A DNA stretch of 64,000 nucleotides, taken from NCBI GenBank assembly GCA_016709545.1, contig JADJMO010000005.1:279737-343736 (forward strand), written 5' to 3'. Below are positions 36,649 to 45,769 of the stretch, in pieces. A program made the position numbers and the translations under genes. The notes under the pieces are model-generated. The model worked only from the letters and a program-made list of their open reading frames with translations, ran no database searches and was not told the DNA's origin. Position 1 is the stretch's first letter. Every line of letters begins with the position of its first letter. The stretch comes from Myxococcales bacterium. GTDB taxonomy: Bacteria; Myxococcota_A; Polyangia; Polyangiales; JADJMO01.

Positions 36649-37206
36649 TCAGAAGGCGCCGCCCGCAGCGAAGTGGAACCAGGGCTGCACACCGAAGCCG
36701 TTGCGCTCGCCCAGGCGGTTGGCCGCGAGCAGGTCGAACCCCAGGCGGAAGACAGGGCCACCGTCGAACGGCTGGGCGCGGTAGCCGACGCTGCCGAAGC
36801 CCACCGGCGTGAACCCCCGCTCCTTCGTGGAGAGGAGGTACATCTCGCCGCGATCGGACGACCAGAGGGCGTTGACCCCGGCCCCGATCTCGAGCGCGTG
36901 GTGGTCGTCGTGCACGGGGAGCCAGCGCACGCCGACGGGCAGCGAGACGAACCATGTCTTCGCGGCGTTGCCGGAGCCCTCGGCGGAGACCACCTGGTTG
37001 GTGCTCCACGTGCCGAAGCCGAGCCGCACGCCGAGATCGTCCCGGAGCATTCGCTCGTAGCCGACGGAGTAGAGGAGGCCCCCACCGCCGACCTCGGCGT
37101 CGAGCGTGTTGCGCGCGCTCCTCTCGCGGGGCCCTGCCTCGGCCTGGGCGAGGGCCGGCACCGACAGCAACGTGACCGCGAGCAGCGTGGAGACGAAGCG
37201 GGCCAT
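36649..37206 (-). CDS. Putative outer-membrane beta-barrel protein
   Basis: The 185-aa protein has a clear signal peptide (MARFVSTLLAVTLLSVPALAQA). The mature part shows alternating amphipathic strands (NTLDAEVGGGGLLYSVGYERM, LGVRLGFGTWST, FRLGFDLLA) and ends in Phe, as expected for a barrel recognised by the BAM machinery. No specific family could be named. It diverges from the extensin-like gene with a 150-bp gap. Confidence 0.7.
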   Translation of the reverse strand: MARFVSTLLAVTLLSVPALAQAEAGPRERSARNTLDAEVGGGGLLYSVGYERMLRDDLGVRLGFGTWSTNQVVSAEGSGNAAKTWFVSLPVGVRWLPVHDDHHALEIGAGVNALWSSDRGEMYLLSTKERGFTPVGFGSVGYRAQPFDGGPVFRLGFDLLAANRLGERNGFGVQPWFHFAAGGAF

Positions 37207-37356
37207 GTCGACGCCGCCAGCAACAATCGGGCCGCGAACCGGGGGTGGGAAGATCTCGGTCCATTCGCTGGGTGGGGTTCCTCACTGCATGACAGCCTGG
37301 TCCGCCTCTGGTCGACAGACCTCCAAGATCTCCCGCCACCCGGGGTCCGACGGGGG

Positions 37357-38160
37357 ATGCTGGGACGCGCCGCGCTGGCTTCTTTCGTGGGCTGGGTGGT
37401 CGCGTGTGCGGCCACGGTGCGCTCGCCGCCGCCTCTCCCCGAGCCCGTCGTGGTCGTGCCCTCGGCCTCGCTTTCGAGTTCGGCGTCGACGGTGGCCAGC
37501 GCGCCGCCCCCGCGGAGCCCGTTCGCCTACGCCAACATCGACCCTTCCGACGACGACGTCGTGGGCCCGCCGGAGCCGCGCGCCACCTGCGAGGCTGATC
37601 TCGCTGCCGGCAAGATCACCTCCCTCCCGCAGAAGCTGACGCCGTACGTGCAGCCGAAGAGCAAGATCACGTGCGGCGCGCCGCAGGTGGTCACCTACCG
37701 CGGCAGCCCGTCCAAGATCACGTGGTCCCCGAGCGTCCTCGTCACCTGCTCGATGGCGCTCGCGATCGCGCGGTTCGAGACCATCCTGCAGGAGGAGGCG
37801 CAGCGCTCGTTCGGCAAGCGCGTCGTGCACGTCCGCCACCTCGGCACGTTCGTCTGCCGCGAGATGGCCGCGTATCCTGGGTGGATCAGCGAGCACAGCT
37901 ACGCGAACGCGATCGACGTCGCGGAGCTCGTGCTCGAGGGCGGCGCCACCGTGAGCGTGCTCGACCACTTCGCGCCCAAGGCCGCCACCGCCAAGACCAA
38001 GGAGGGCGGGTTCCTGCGCGCGGTCGCGCGGCGTGCCTACGACGAGGAGGTGTTCTCGAGCGTGCTCACGCCGTTCTACGACAAGCTGCACGCGAACCAC
38101 TTCCACCTGGATCTGGCGCGTTTTCGCAGCGATGGCGTCACGTTCGTGCCGACACCGTGA
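37357..38160 (+). CDS. Extensin-like domain lipoprotein
   Basis: The 267-aa protein has a short hydrophobic N-terminus ending GWVVAC-AATV (lipobox-like) and a Pro/Ser-rich linker to about residue 75. Its C-terminal domain matches extensin-like_C: ATCEADLAA, SMALAIARFETILQEEAQ, FVCREMAAYPGWISEHSYANAIDVAELVL and FYDKLHANHFHLDLARF. The His/Asp residues (SEHSYANAID and HANHFHLD) resemble zinc-dependent DD-peptidase or D,D-carboxypeptidase-like folds, so a cell-wall role is inferred. It starts at ATG 37357. A lipoprotein of AgmX type follows 20 bp later. Confidence 0.8.
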   Translation: MLGRAALASFVGWVVACAATVRSPPPLPEPVVVVPSASLSSSASTVASAPPPRSPFAYANIDPSDDDVVGPPEPRATCEADLAAGKITSLPQKLTPYVQPKSKITCGAPQVVTYRGSPSKITWSPSVLVTCSMALAIARFETILQEEAQRSFGKRVVHVRHLGTFVCREMAAYPGWISEHSYANAIDVAELVLEGGATVSVLDHFAPKAATAKTKEGGFLRAVARRAYDEEVFSSVLTPFYDKLHANHFHLDLARFRSDGVTFVPTP

Positions 38161-38180
38161 CCCGTCGTATCCTTCGGCGC

Positions 38181-38639
38181 ATGTCCCGGTGGATGCTCCT
38201 GGTCGCAGCCCTTGCCCTGTCGTGTTCGCGCAAGCCGACCGCCGACGAGGCAACCCCGGAGCCGCCGGCCCCGAAGGCGAAGAAGGTCGCTCCGTCGGCC
38301 GACCTGCCGGATCAGGAAGAGCTCGCCGCCATCGCTGGATCCGCGGGCCAGCCCACCGCACCGGTGTCGGGCGAGGTCGGCGGGGCCGTCGCGGCCAAGA
38401 CGCGCGGACCGGTCAAGGCCTGCTTCCTCGAGGAGCTGGGCAGGACCAAGGGCGCCTCGGGCACCATGCAGCTGCGGGTGGTCGTCGACAAGACCGGCAA
38501 GGTCTCCAAGGCGGAGCTCACCGAGAACGCGTTCTCCAAGGCCTTCGAGGCGTGCGTGGTGACGGCCGTCGGCAAGCTCGCCTTCGCCCCGTCGACCCAG
38601 GCGCAGACGGTCCAGATCCCCTACGCAAGTTCAACGTGA
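38181..38639 (+). CDS. AgmX/PglI C-terminal domain lipoprotein
   Basis: This is about 152 aa. The signal ends LLVAALALSC-SRKP. After an Ala/Pro-rich linker comes the AgmX/PglI-type C-terminal domain: GPVKACFLEELGRTKGASGTMQLRVVVDKTGKVSKAEL, then FEACVVTAVGKLAF. This TonB-C-like fold is common in myxobacterial envelope proteins. The last residues differ between frames: one base near 38626 would restore KFNVK and a stop at 38642-38644. The 3' end overlaps the convergent acyl-CoA dehydrogenase gene by 9 bp. Confidence 0.7.
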   Translation: MSRWMLLVAALALSCSRKPTADEATPEPPAPKAKKVAPSADLPDQEELAAIAGSAGQPTAPVSGEVGGAVAAKTRGPVKACFLEELGRTKGASGTMQLRVVVDKTGKVSKAELTENAFSKAFEACVVTAVGKLAFAPSTQAQTVQIPYASST

Positions 38640-40202
38640 AGTGACGATGCGACGCCACGGACCCTTGGCCCCGAGGGCACCCCAGGGCGGAGGATCACGG
38701 GCGGCGAGGCGGTCGACGCGGTCGTCGCGCTCCTTGTCCACGGGCGTGTTCGCGCGCGCGAGCGCCTCGTCGACCCGACGCAGCTGGCGGTCGATGGCGT
38801 GGGTGACGAGGTCGTCGAGCTCCTCGCCCGCGCGCGGCTGCAAGGCGATCGCGCAGTACAGCCCGACGATGGCGTCGGCCAGGTGCACCTGCAGCTCCTG
38901 GCGCTCGAACAGCCGGAAGCCCCAGGTCTTGCGCACCACGCCGAGCGTGGTGACGAGCGCCTGGATCCGGGGGTCGATCGCCTCCGAGACGCGGAGCGCC
39001 TCGAGCGGCGCGAGCTTCCACCCGAGCGCGTCGCTCGCGAGGCTCAGACGGAGGACGTCGTTGGCGCCCTCGAAGATGCGCGTGACGCGGACGTCGCGGA
39101 GGCGCCGGGCCATGCCGGCGTCTTCCATGAAGCCGGCCCCACCCATGAGCTGGATCGATCGGTCGACGACCGCGTGCGCGCCCTCGGAGGCGACGATCTT
39201 GGCGATCACCGAGGGCAGCGCGAGATCGTCGGCCTCGACCGCGCGCTGGATCACGCGGTCGATGGTGAGCACCTCCGCGCGCAGGTCGGCGATCGAGGCG
39301 CGCACCAGCGCGAAGCGGGCCAGCGGGCGCCCGAACTGGCGGCGGGTCTCGACGTGCTTCCACACGTCCTCGAGCGCCGCGCGCGCCGTGCCGAGGCAGC
39401 CGGCGGCCATGAGCGTGCGGCCCCAGGTGAGCGCCGCGTGCGCCTCGACGAGGCCCTGCGAGGGCTCGCCGAGCACGTGGTCGGCGGGGATCTCGACGTC
39501 GTCGAAGTCGATGGTGATGGTCGACGAGCCCTTGAGGCCGAGCTTGTGCTCCTCCGGGCCGCGCACCACGCCGCGCCAGCGCGGATCGACGGCGACCAGC
39601 GTGTAGCCCGCCTTGGCGCCGCCCAGGCCGGGGCTCCGCGCGAGCACCGTGACGAGGCCCGCGAGACCGCCGTTGGTCACGTAGCACTTGCTCCCCGACA
39701 GGCGCAGGTGGCCGCCGACGTCGACGAGCGTGGTCTTGACCGAGGCGATGTCGGAACCCGCTTCGGGCTCGGTCGCGGCGAACGCGCAGATGCGCCGTCC
39801 CTCCGCGATCTCCGGCAGGTACTTCGCGGCGAGCGCGGGGCGTGCGCCGTGCAAGAGGGCGTGCATGGCGAGCCCCGAGTGCAGGCCCACGCACGTGCCC
39901 ATCGAGCCGTCGCGGCCGGCGAGCTCGGCGATCACCTGGGTGGTCGCCGTGAGCGAGAGGCCGACCCCGCCGTAGCGCTCGGGGACCGTCAGCCCGAACC
40001 ACCCCTGCGCGGCGATCGCGCCGAGGAGGTCGGCCCCGAGCGCGCCGTCGCGATCGATCCGCGCCGGGTCGACGTGCGCCGCGCAGAACCCGCGCACCTC
40101 GCGCAGCACGACGGGCAGCAAGGGTTCGGGGGCGGCGCGGCGGAGGGGCTTCGCGGCCTGCTGCAGCGGGGTGATCGGTTCCGGCTTGTCTTGCGGGGTC
40201 AT
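38631..40202 (-). CDS. Acyl-CoA dehydrogenase (lipid cluster gene 7)
   Basis: The 523-aa flavoprotein oxidises acyl thioesters to 2-enoyl products. It has the acyl-CoA dehydrogenase layout: WFGLTVPERYGGVGLSLTA, CAFAATEPEAGSDIASVKTT (FAD/substrate), YVTNGGLAGLVTVLARS, WGRTLMAAGCLGTARAALED, QLMGGAGFMEDAGM, and IFEGANDVLRL with the catalytic-type Glu. The C-terminus extends about 130 residues beyond that. It is the last gene of the minus-strand cluster, 17 bp after the radical SAM gene. In that context the substrate may be an acyl-ACP or acyl-CoA of the pathway. Confidence 0.92.
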   Translation of the reverse strand: MTPQDKPEPITPLQQAAKPLRRAAPEPLLPVVLREVRGFCAAHVDPARIDRDGALGADLLGAIAAQGWFGLTVPERYGGVGLSLTATTQVIAELAGRDGSMGTCVGLHSGLAMHALLHGARPALAAKYLPEIAEGRRICAFAATEPEAGSDIASVKTTLVDVGGHLRLSGSKCYVTNGGLAGLVTVLARSPGLGGAKAGYTLVAVDPRWRGVVRGPEEHKLGLKGSSTITIDFDDVEIPADHVLGEPSQGLVEAHAALTWGRTLMAAGCLGTARAALEDVWKHVETRRQFGRPLARFALVRASIADLRAEVLTIDRVIQRAVEADDLALPSVIAKIVASEGAHAVVDRSIQLMGGAGFMEDAGMARRLRDVRVTRIFEGANDVLRLSLASDALGWKLAPLEALRVSEAIDPRIQALVTTLGVVRKTWGFRLFERQELQVHLADAIVGLYCAIALQPRAGEELDDLVTHAIDRQLRRVDEALARANTPVDKERDDRVDRLAARDPPPWGALGAKGPWRRIVTSR

Positions 40203-40219
40203 CGCGCTTCTCTCGATGG

Positions 40220-41542
40220 TCAGAACTGGACGGTGCGGGCGTGGTGCTCGCGCTCGGCGATCTCGTTGCGACCGCTGTAGAACTCCCGCCACAGGCGCAG
40301 GTAGCCCTCTTGCAGGCGCTCGACCGACATCTGCTTCGGCTGGAAGACGACGTTGGCGTCGTTGTACTTCTTCCAGGTGCGGTGGAGGATGCGGTCCTCC
40401 GAGACGAGGCGGTGCCACGCCGGGGTGTTCGGGTAGGGGGTGAACACCGCGAACTCGCACTTGTCGAGCTTGGTGCGCTGGCAGAACGAGAGCATGCGAT
40501 CGAAGACACCCTCGTCGTCGCCGTCGTTGCCGACGAGGAAGCTGACGTAGGGGTCGATGCCGAACTCGTGGCAGCGGGCGATCGTGCGCTCGGCCTTGTC
40601 GAGGGCCTTCGGGTCGCCCCAGCCGAACGCGGCGCGCGTGATCGGGTCGAAGCCGCCGACCAGGTAGAACCGGTCGACGCCCGAGCCGATCAGCTCGCGG
40701 AGCAGGCTCGGGTCGAGCGACAGCACCATGGGCGCGCTGATGCCCACGTAGCTGATCTTGTCGTGGCTCGGCCGCGGGTCGTCGCGCAGCACCGCGAGGA
40801 ACTCGCGGAAGTGCCGGCGCGCGCCGGAGAAGAAGAAGAACGAGGTGTCCTCGGTGAGCGCGGCGCGCTTGCCGAGGCGGGCGAGGTTGGCGAGCTCCTG
40901 CGCCACGGTGTCCCGCGGGACGACCCGCAGGCCCCGACCGAGCGTGCCGGGGACGACGCACGCGTCGCAGCTGAGCGGGCAGCCGCGCGAGAGCTGCAGC
41001 GGGTAGTCGTCGGGCTTGAGGTGCGGCGACTCGTTCTCGACGTAGAGGTCGACGCGCGGCGGCGGCAGCTTGCTCAGGTCGAACGGCTCGGTCGCCCGGT
41101 AGCGGGGCTTGAGCGCGCCGTTCTTGGTGTCCTCGAGCACCTCGGCCCAGACCCCTTCGCCCTCGCCGACCACGACCGCGTCGAAGTGCGCGGCGGTCTC
41201 CTCGGGCATCATAGTGGGGAAGATCCCGCCGGCGATGGTCTTCTTGCCCTGGGCGCGAAGCGCGTCGGAGAGCGCGAACGCACGCGTGGCCGCGGGCGTG
41301 AAGAACGAGAAGGCGTAGAGGTCCGCGTCGTGCGCGGCCCCTTTGCTCACCTGGTCGACGGGGAACGGGTTCACCCGGTCGTCGTGGAAGGCGACGTCCA
41401 CTTCGGGCGGCGTGACCGCAGCGATGCTGGCGATCCCGAGCCCGGCGCCGCCGAGGTACTCGTCGCAGGGCACCCATTGCAGGAGCTCGGGGTGCGACTG
41501 GGCGTGCCGCTCGAACGACGGGTAGATGAACTGGACGCGCAT
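40220..41542 (-). CDS. B12-binding-type radical SAM enzyme (lipid cluster gene 6)
   Basis: The 440-aa protein has an N-terminal cobalamin-binding-like domain (VQFIYPSFERHAQ, GLGIASIAAVTPPEVDVAFHDD, KKTIAGGIFPTMMPEETAAHFDAVVVGEGEG). A radical SAM domain with SRGCPLSCDACVVP (CxxxCxxC) follows, then TEDTSFFFFSGARRHF and YLVGGFDPITRAAF. B12 radical SAM enzymes methylate or cyclise unreactive carbons. The usual DxHxxG base-off ligand of B12 is not obvious. It starts at ATG 41542, sharing one base with the ACP stop. Acting on an ACP-bound acyl chain is inferred from the neighbours. Confidence 0.9.
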   Translation of the reverse strand: MRVQFIYPSFERHAQSHPELLQWVPCDEYLGGAGLGIASIAAVTPPEVDVAFHDDRVNPFPVDQVSKGAAHDADLYAFSFFTPAATRAFALSDALRAQGKKTIAGGIFPTMMPEETAAHFDAVVVGEGEGVWAEVLEDTKNGALKPRYRATEPFDLSKLPPPRVDLYVENESPHLKPDDYPLQLSRGCPLSCDACVVPGTLGRGLRVVPRDTVAQELANLARLGKRAALTEDTSFFFFSGARRHFREFLAVLRDDPRPSHDKISYVGISAPMVLSLDPSLLRELIGSGVDRFYLVGGFDPITRAAFGWGDPKALDKAERTIARCHEFGIDPYVSFLVGNDGDDEGVFDRMLSFCQRTKLDKCEFAVFTPYPNTPAWHRLVSEDRILHRTWKKYNDANVVFQPKQMSVERLQEGYLRLWREFYSGRNEIAEREHHARTVQF

Positions 41543-41793
41543 CAGGCCAGCACACCGGCGAGGAACTGCACCACGTCGCCCACCGTGCGCACGTCCTGGA
41601 CCTGCTCGACGTCGATGTCGACCTCGTACTTCTCGGTCACCTCGGACAGCAGCTCCATCGAGTGCAGCGAGTCGAGGCCGAGGTCGTCGCGCAGCCGGTC
41701 GGTCGCGCGGATGTCCCCGCTGTGCTCCGGCTTGAGGCGACGGATGATGGTCTCGAGGTCACGGGTGATCTGATCGGGCGTCACGTGCGGCAT
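41542..41793 (-). CDS. Acyl carrier protein (lipid cluster gene 5)
   Basis: The 83-aa protein has the phosphopantetheine motif LGLDSLHSMEL, where the Ser of DSL carries the prosthetic arm. It is a stand-alone carrier distinct from the fatty-acid-synthesis ACP. The first 34 bases overlap the 3' end of the dehydrogenase/epimerase gene, and its TGA shares one base with the radical SAM ATG. It probably tethers the acyl chain shared by the cluster enzymes. Confidence 0.93.
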   Translation of the reverse strand: MPHVTPDQITRDLETIIRRLKPEHSGDIRATDRLRDDLGLDSLHSMELLSEVTEKYEVDIDVEQVQDVRTVGDVVQFLAGVLA

Positions 41794-42800
41794 GCGCGGT
41801 TCCTCCGTGGGGGGTGGGGACGTATCGGTGGCGGCGGTACCAGGCGCACGCCTTCTGCAAGGTGACGGTGAGAGGGGTGGGCTCGGACAGCCGGAGCTCG
41901 CGGCGGGCCTTGCTCGCGTCGACGAAGCGGCCGAAGCGCACCACGTCGACGAGCTCGCGAGAGAGGAACGGGCGGCGGCCGTCCTTGGCCGCGGCCGCGC
42001 GCATCTCGGCGAAGGTCGCGGCGGGACCGGCGAGCCACGCCGGCACGGGCACCGCGCGGAACGGGACGCCGAGGGTCTCGCCCACCCGTTCGAGGAGCTC
42101 GGAGACCATCAGGTCGTGCCCGCCGATCGCGTAGCGCTCCCCTGACCGACCGCGCAGGGCGGCGGCGAGGTGCGCCTCGGCGAGGTCGTCGGCGTCGATG
42201 ACGTTGGCGCGACCCTCCACGTAGAACGGGAGCTTGTCGTTCCCGAGCGCCACGACGAGGAAGCCGGTGCCGGCCTTGACGTCGAGCTCGCCGAGGATCG
42301 CGGTGGGCAGCAGGATCACCGCGTCGAGCCGCGAGGCGAGCACCTCGTCCTCGATGGCGAGCTTCACGCGGTGGTAGACCGACCGGAGTGCGCGCGGATC
42401 GAAGGGATCGCCCTCGGTGGAGCGCTGCTCACCGCGCACCCGCGGCGGACCGACGGTGGCGATGGAGCTCGTGAGCACGAGGCGCTCGACGCGCGCGTCG
42501 CGCCGCAGCGACCTCGGTGCGGGCGCGCTGCCGCGCGATCGCCACCTCGGCGTCGCCGTCGAGCGAGTAGCGCGGGTAGTGGCCGGCGCAGAAGAAGGCG
42601 ATCTCGCGGCCGCGCATCGCCGAGACGAGCGAGTCCTCGTCGTCGAGCTCGGCCCGGACGAGCGGCGCGCCGAGCTTGCGGGCAAAGAGCGTGTTGGCCG
42701 TGTTGCGGCGCGTGCCGACGGCGTCGTGACCGCCGGCCACGAGCGCGCGGAGGACGTTCATCCCCACGAACCCGTTGCCGCCGATCACGACCGCCCTCAC
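41759..42800 (-). CDS. NAD(P)-dependent epimerase/dehydrogenase (lipid cluster gene 4, frameshifted)
   Basis: It has a GTG start at 42800, giving VRAVVIGGNGFVGMNVLRAL, a Rossmann GGxGFxG motif. A one-base shift near 42515 joins AIARQRARTEVAA to LRRDARVERLVLTSSIATVG. It continues SVYHRVKLAIEDEVL (catalytic YxxxK is YHRVK), then LLPTAILGELD. Corrected length is about 346 aa. This is the extended SDR family; substrates may be a 3-ketoacyl or hydroxyacyl group. Its start overlaps the acyl-AMP ligase stop by 4 bp (GTGA). Confidence 0.85.
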
Positions 42801-44456
42801 GGCGCGACCTCTTCGGCGACCGGGTGGCTCGGCAGCGCGCCCTCGAGGAAGCGGGTGCGCAGCGCGCCGCGACGGAGCTTGCCGCTCGTGGTGCGCTCGA
42901 TGGTGTGCGGCGGCACGACCACCGTGCGGTCGGGGCCGAGGCCGAGCTCGCCCTGGATGGCGGTCTGCACCTCGCGCGTGAGCGTGTCGCGCTCGTGGCT
43001 GGTCATGGCGCGCGTCTCGAGCACGACGACGAGGTCTTCGGTGCCGGCCTTCTCGTTGGGCGCGCCGAACGCGGCGACGCGGAGCACCCGCCCCTTGCCG
43101 GTCTCGAGGGCCACGCGCTCGAAGTCGTCCGGCGGGGTAGTTGCGGCCGCGCTTGATGATGAGCTCCTTGGCGCGACCGGTGACGTAGAGCTCGTCGTCG
43201 GCGACGAAGCCGAGATCGCCCGTGCGCAGCCACCCGTCGACGAGCGTGGCCGCCGTGGCCTCCTCGTTGCGGAAGTAGCCGTCCATGAGCGAGGGGCTCC
43301 GGAGGAGCACGTGCCCGGTGGTGCCCTGCGTGACGCGCTGGCCCTCGTCGTCCACGACCGACACGCTCACACCCGCCAGGGGCGTGCCGACCGAGACCAG
43401 CTCGCCAGCGGGGGTCGCGCGCGCGGACCAGAGCGAGCCGTGCTTCGGGAACGTGGCCGCGAGCGAGTTCTCCGCCATGCCGTAGACCGGCTGGAACGCG
43501 CGGGCGTCGAAGCCCTGGGCCGAGAAGCGGGTGGCGAACGCGCGCAACGTGGTGGGCCGCACCGCCTCGGCGCCGTTGAAGGCGTGGCGCCAGTGCGAGA
43601 GGTCGATGTCCACCAGGTGGCGGTCGGCCACGCGGTCGAGGGCGAGCTGGTAGGCGAAGTTGGGCGCGACCGACATGGTGGCGTGCTGGCGGCCGATCCA
43701 CTGCAGCCAGCGCCGCGGCTGGAGCAGGAACGACTCCACCGGCATGAGCAGGAGCGGGTAGTGCCAGACGAGCGCGGTGAGCAGCGCGCCGACGAGCCCC
43801 ATGTCGTGGAACAGCGGCAGCCACGACACGCCGACGTCCTTGGTGGACATGCCCGAGCGGTCGCCGATCATCCAGGCGTTCGCGAGGAGGGCGCGGTGGG
43901 AGAGCACGACGCCCTTGGGGCGGCCGGTGGTGCCGCTCGTGTACTGGATGACGGCGGGGTCGTTCGGGGAGCTCGAGGGCAGCGCTCGCGCCGCGGGGGT
44001 ACCGTCGAGCGCGTCGACGCGGACGAAGTCCACCGCGCCGAGCGCCGACGTCCACGGCTCGATGGCCTTGGAGCCGACGAGGAAGCGCGCGCCCGCGTCG
44101 TCGAGGATCGCGCGCACCGTCTCCGCGTAGCGGTCCATGCCGCCGAACGAGAGGTTGGGGCCGACGGGCACCGCGACGCCGCCCGCGAGCAGCGTGCCGA
44201 AGAATCCAGCGAGCCAGTCCTCGCCGGTGGGCAACATCACGACCACCCGCTCTCCGCGTTCCATGCCGTGGGAGAGAAGGTGCTGCGCGACGTGCGACGC
44301 GCGATCGAGCAGCGCGCGCAGGGCGAGCTCCTTCGGGGCGGTGTCCTTGTCGGCGGTCCACAGGAAGGCGCCGGCCGCGGCCGCCCGCTCGAGCGCCTCC
44401 GGGAGGGTGCTGGCCCGCAGCGTCGGCTGCGCTTCGTTCACGAGGAGAGACGTCAA
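42797..44456 (-). CDS. Fatty acyl-AMP ligase (lipid cluster gene 3, frameshifted)
   Basis: The enzyme is ANL-superfamily, about 552 aa when corrected. The P-loop-like motif is YTSGTTGRPKGVVL. Other landmarks are WLPLFHDMGLVGALLTALV, DIDLSHWRHAFNGAEAVRPTTL, YGMAENSLAATFP and WLRTGDLGFVADDELYVTGRAKELIIKRGRNYPPED. The FNGAEAVR and YGMAENSL forms fit fatty acyl-AMP ligases, which load acyl groups onto a carrier protein rather than CoA. A one-base insertion in a C run near 43132 breaks the frame before the C-terminal domain (ALETGKGRVLRVAAFGAPNEK, ERTTSGKLRR). It starts at ATG 44456, overlapping the ketoacyl synthase stop by 4 bp. It probably charges the ACP at 41542. Confidence 0.9.
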
Positions 44457-45676
44457 GAGACCTCCGGGCGCGCGAACACGAGCGCGCTGTCATGACCACC
44501 GAACCCGAACGAGTTGCTCATGGCGGCGACGAGCGGCGCCGCGCGCGCGGTGTGCGGCACGTAGTCGAGGTCGCACTCCGGGTCGGGGTTCCGGAGGTTC
44601 AGCGTGGGGGTCGCGGTCTGGTGCACGAGCGAGAGCACCGTGACCACCGCCTCGATGGCGCCCGCCGCGCCCATGGTGTGGCCGATCATCGACTTCTGGG
44701 AGGAGACGAGCAGCCGATCGGCGTGCGCGCCGAACACCCGGCGGATCGCGCAGGTCTCCTCCTTGTCGTTCATCTTGGTGCTGGTGCCGTGCGCGCTGAC
44801 GTAGCCGATGGCGTCGGGCGGCAGCCGCGCGTCGACCAGCGCGGCGCGCATCGCGCGGGACATGCCCTCGCCCTCCGGCGCCACGGCGACGATGTTGTGG
44901 GCCTCCGAGGAGGCGCCGAACCCGCGCAGCTCGGCGAGGACGTTCGCGCCGCGGGCGAGCGCGCGCTCGCGCTCCTCGAGCATCAAGAAGCCGGCGCCCT
45001 CCCCCAGCACGAACCCCCGGCGGGTGGCGTCGAAGGGGCGCGACATCGTCTCCATCGGCTCGTCGCGGGCCGTGTTGAGCGCGCGCATCCAGGAGTAGGC
45101 GCGGAGCACGTCGCGGGTGATGACCGTGTCGACGCCGCCCGCGATCATGCCGTCGGCGCGGCCGAGGCGGATCATGTCGAAGGCGACGCCGATCGCGTGG
45201 GCGCCCGACGCGCACGCGGTGCTCACGGTGAGGCTCGGCCCGCGCAGGCCCTCGAGGATGGTGATCCACGCCGGCGCGCCGTTGGGCATCACCTTGATGA
45301 TCGAGGTGGGGCCGACGTCGTATCCCGCGGAGGGGTGCGGCACACCGATGCCGACGCCACACACCACGCCGAAGCGATCACGGTCGGCCTCGTGCGGTCG
45401 TCCCGCCTGCCCGAGGGCCTCGTGGGCGGCGGCGGTCGCGAAGTGGACGAACCGAGAGGTGCGCCCGCGCACGTCCGACGGAAGGCGCACGCCGAGCGCT
45501 TCCACGTCGGCCGGCGCGACTTCTGCGGCCACCGAGACCTTGTCCCCCTCGGCGTCGAAGGACACCTTCCGGACCGCGGATCGGCCATTTTTCAGGCCAT
45601 CCCACGTGGTCTGCGCGTCGAGCCCGAGGGCGGTGACGAGGCCGACGCCAGTGACCACCACGCGGTGCGGGACCAT
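44453..45676 (-). CDS. Beta-ketoacyl-ACP synthase, FabF type (lipid cluster gene 2)
   Basis: The 407-aa protein has the Cys-His-His triad: VSTACASGAHAIG (Cys), SAHGTSTKMNDKEE (His) and MIGHTMGAAGAIEAV (His). It begins HRVVVTGVGLVTALG and ends SNSFGFGGHDSALVFARPEV. It condenses an acyl-ACP with malonyl-ACP. This is a cluster-dedicated condensing enzyme, not part of a fab operon. Its stop overlaps the ligase start by 4 bp, and a 93-bp gap separates it from the hydrolase upstream. Confidence 0.95.
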   Translation of the reverse strand: MVPHRVVVTGVGLVTALGLDAQTTWDGLKNGRSAVRKVSFDAEGDKVSVAAEVAPADVEALGVRLPSDVRGRTSRFVHFATAAAHEALGQAGRPHEADRDRFGVVCGVGIGVPHPSAGYDVGPTSIIKVMPNGAPAWITILEGLRGPSLTVSTACASGAHAIGVAFDMIRLGRADGMIAGGVDTVITRDVLRAYSWMRALNTARDEPMETMSRPFDATRRGFVLGEGAGFLMLEERERALARGANVLAELRGFGASSEAHNIVAVAPEGEGMSRAMRAALVDARLPPDAIGYVSAHGTSTKMNDKEETCAIRRVFGAHADRLLVSSQKSMIGHTMGAAGAIEAVVTVLSLVHQTATPTLNLRNPDPECDLDYVPHTARAAPLVAAMSNSFGFGGHDSALVFARPEVS

Positions 45677-45769
45677 GTCGCACCGTGTCCGAGCCCGGGG
45701 TGCGCGAGCATGACTTCGGTCATCTTCGCGGCAGAAACCAGAACAAAGACGAGGGCGATACGGCCGAGC

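Noticed and set aside
42429..42800. A fusion of the acyl-AMP ligase and the dehydrogenase in one long open frame.
   Set aside because: The apparent fusion arises because the ligase frame is shifted near 43132; with that corrected the ligase ends at 42797 and the dehydrogenase starts at GTG 42800.
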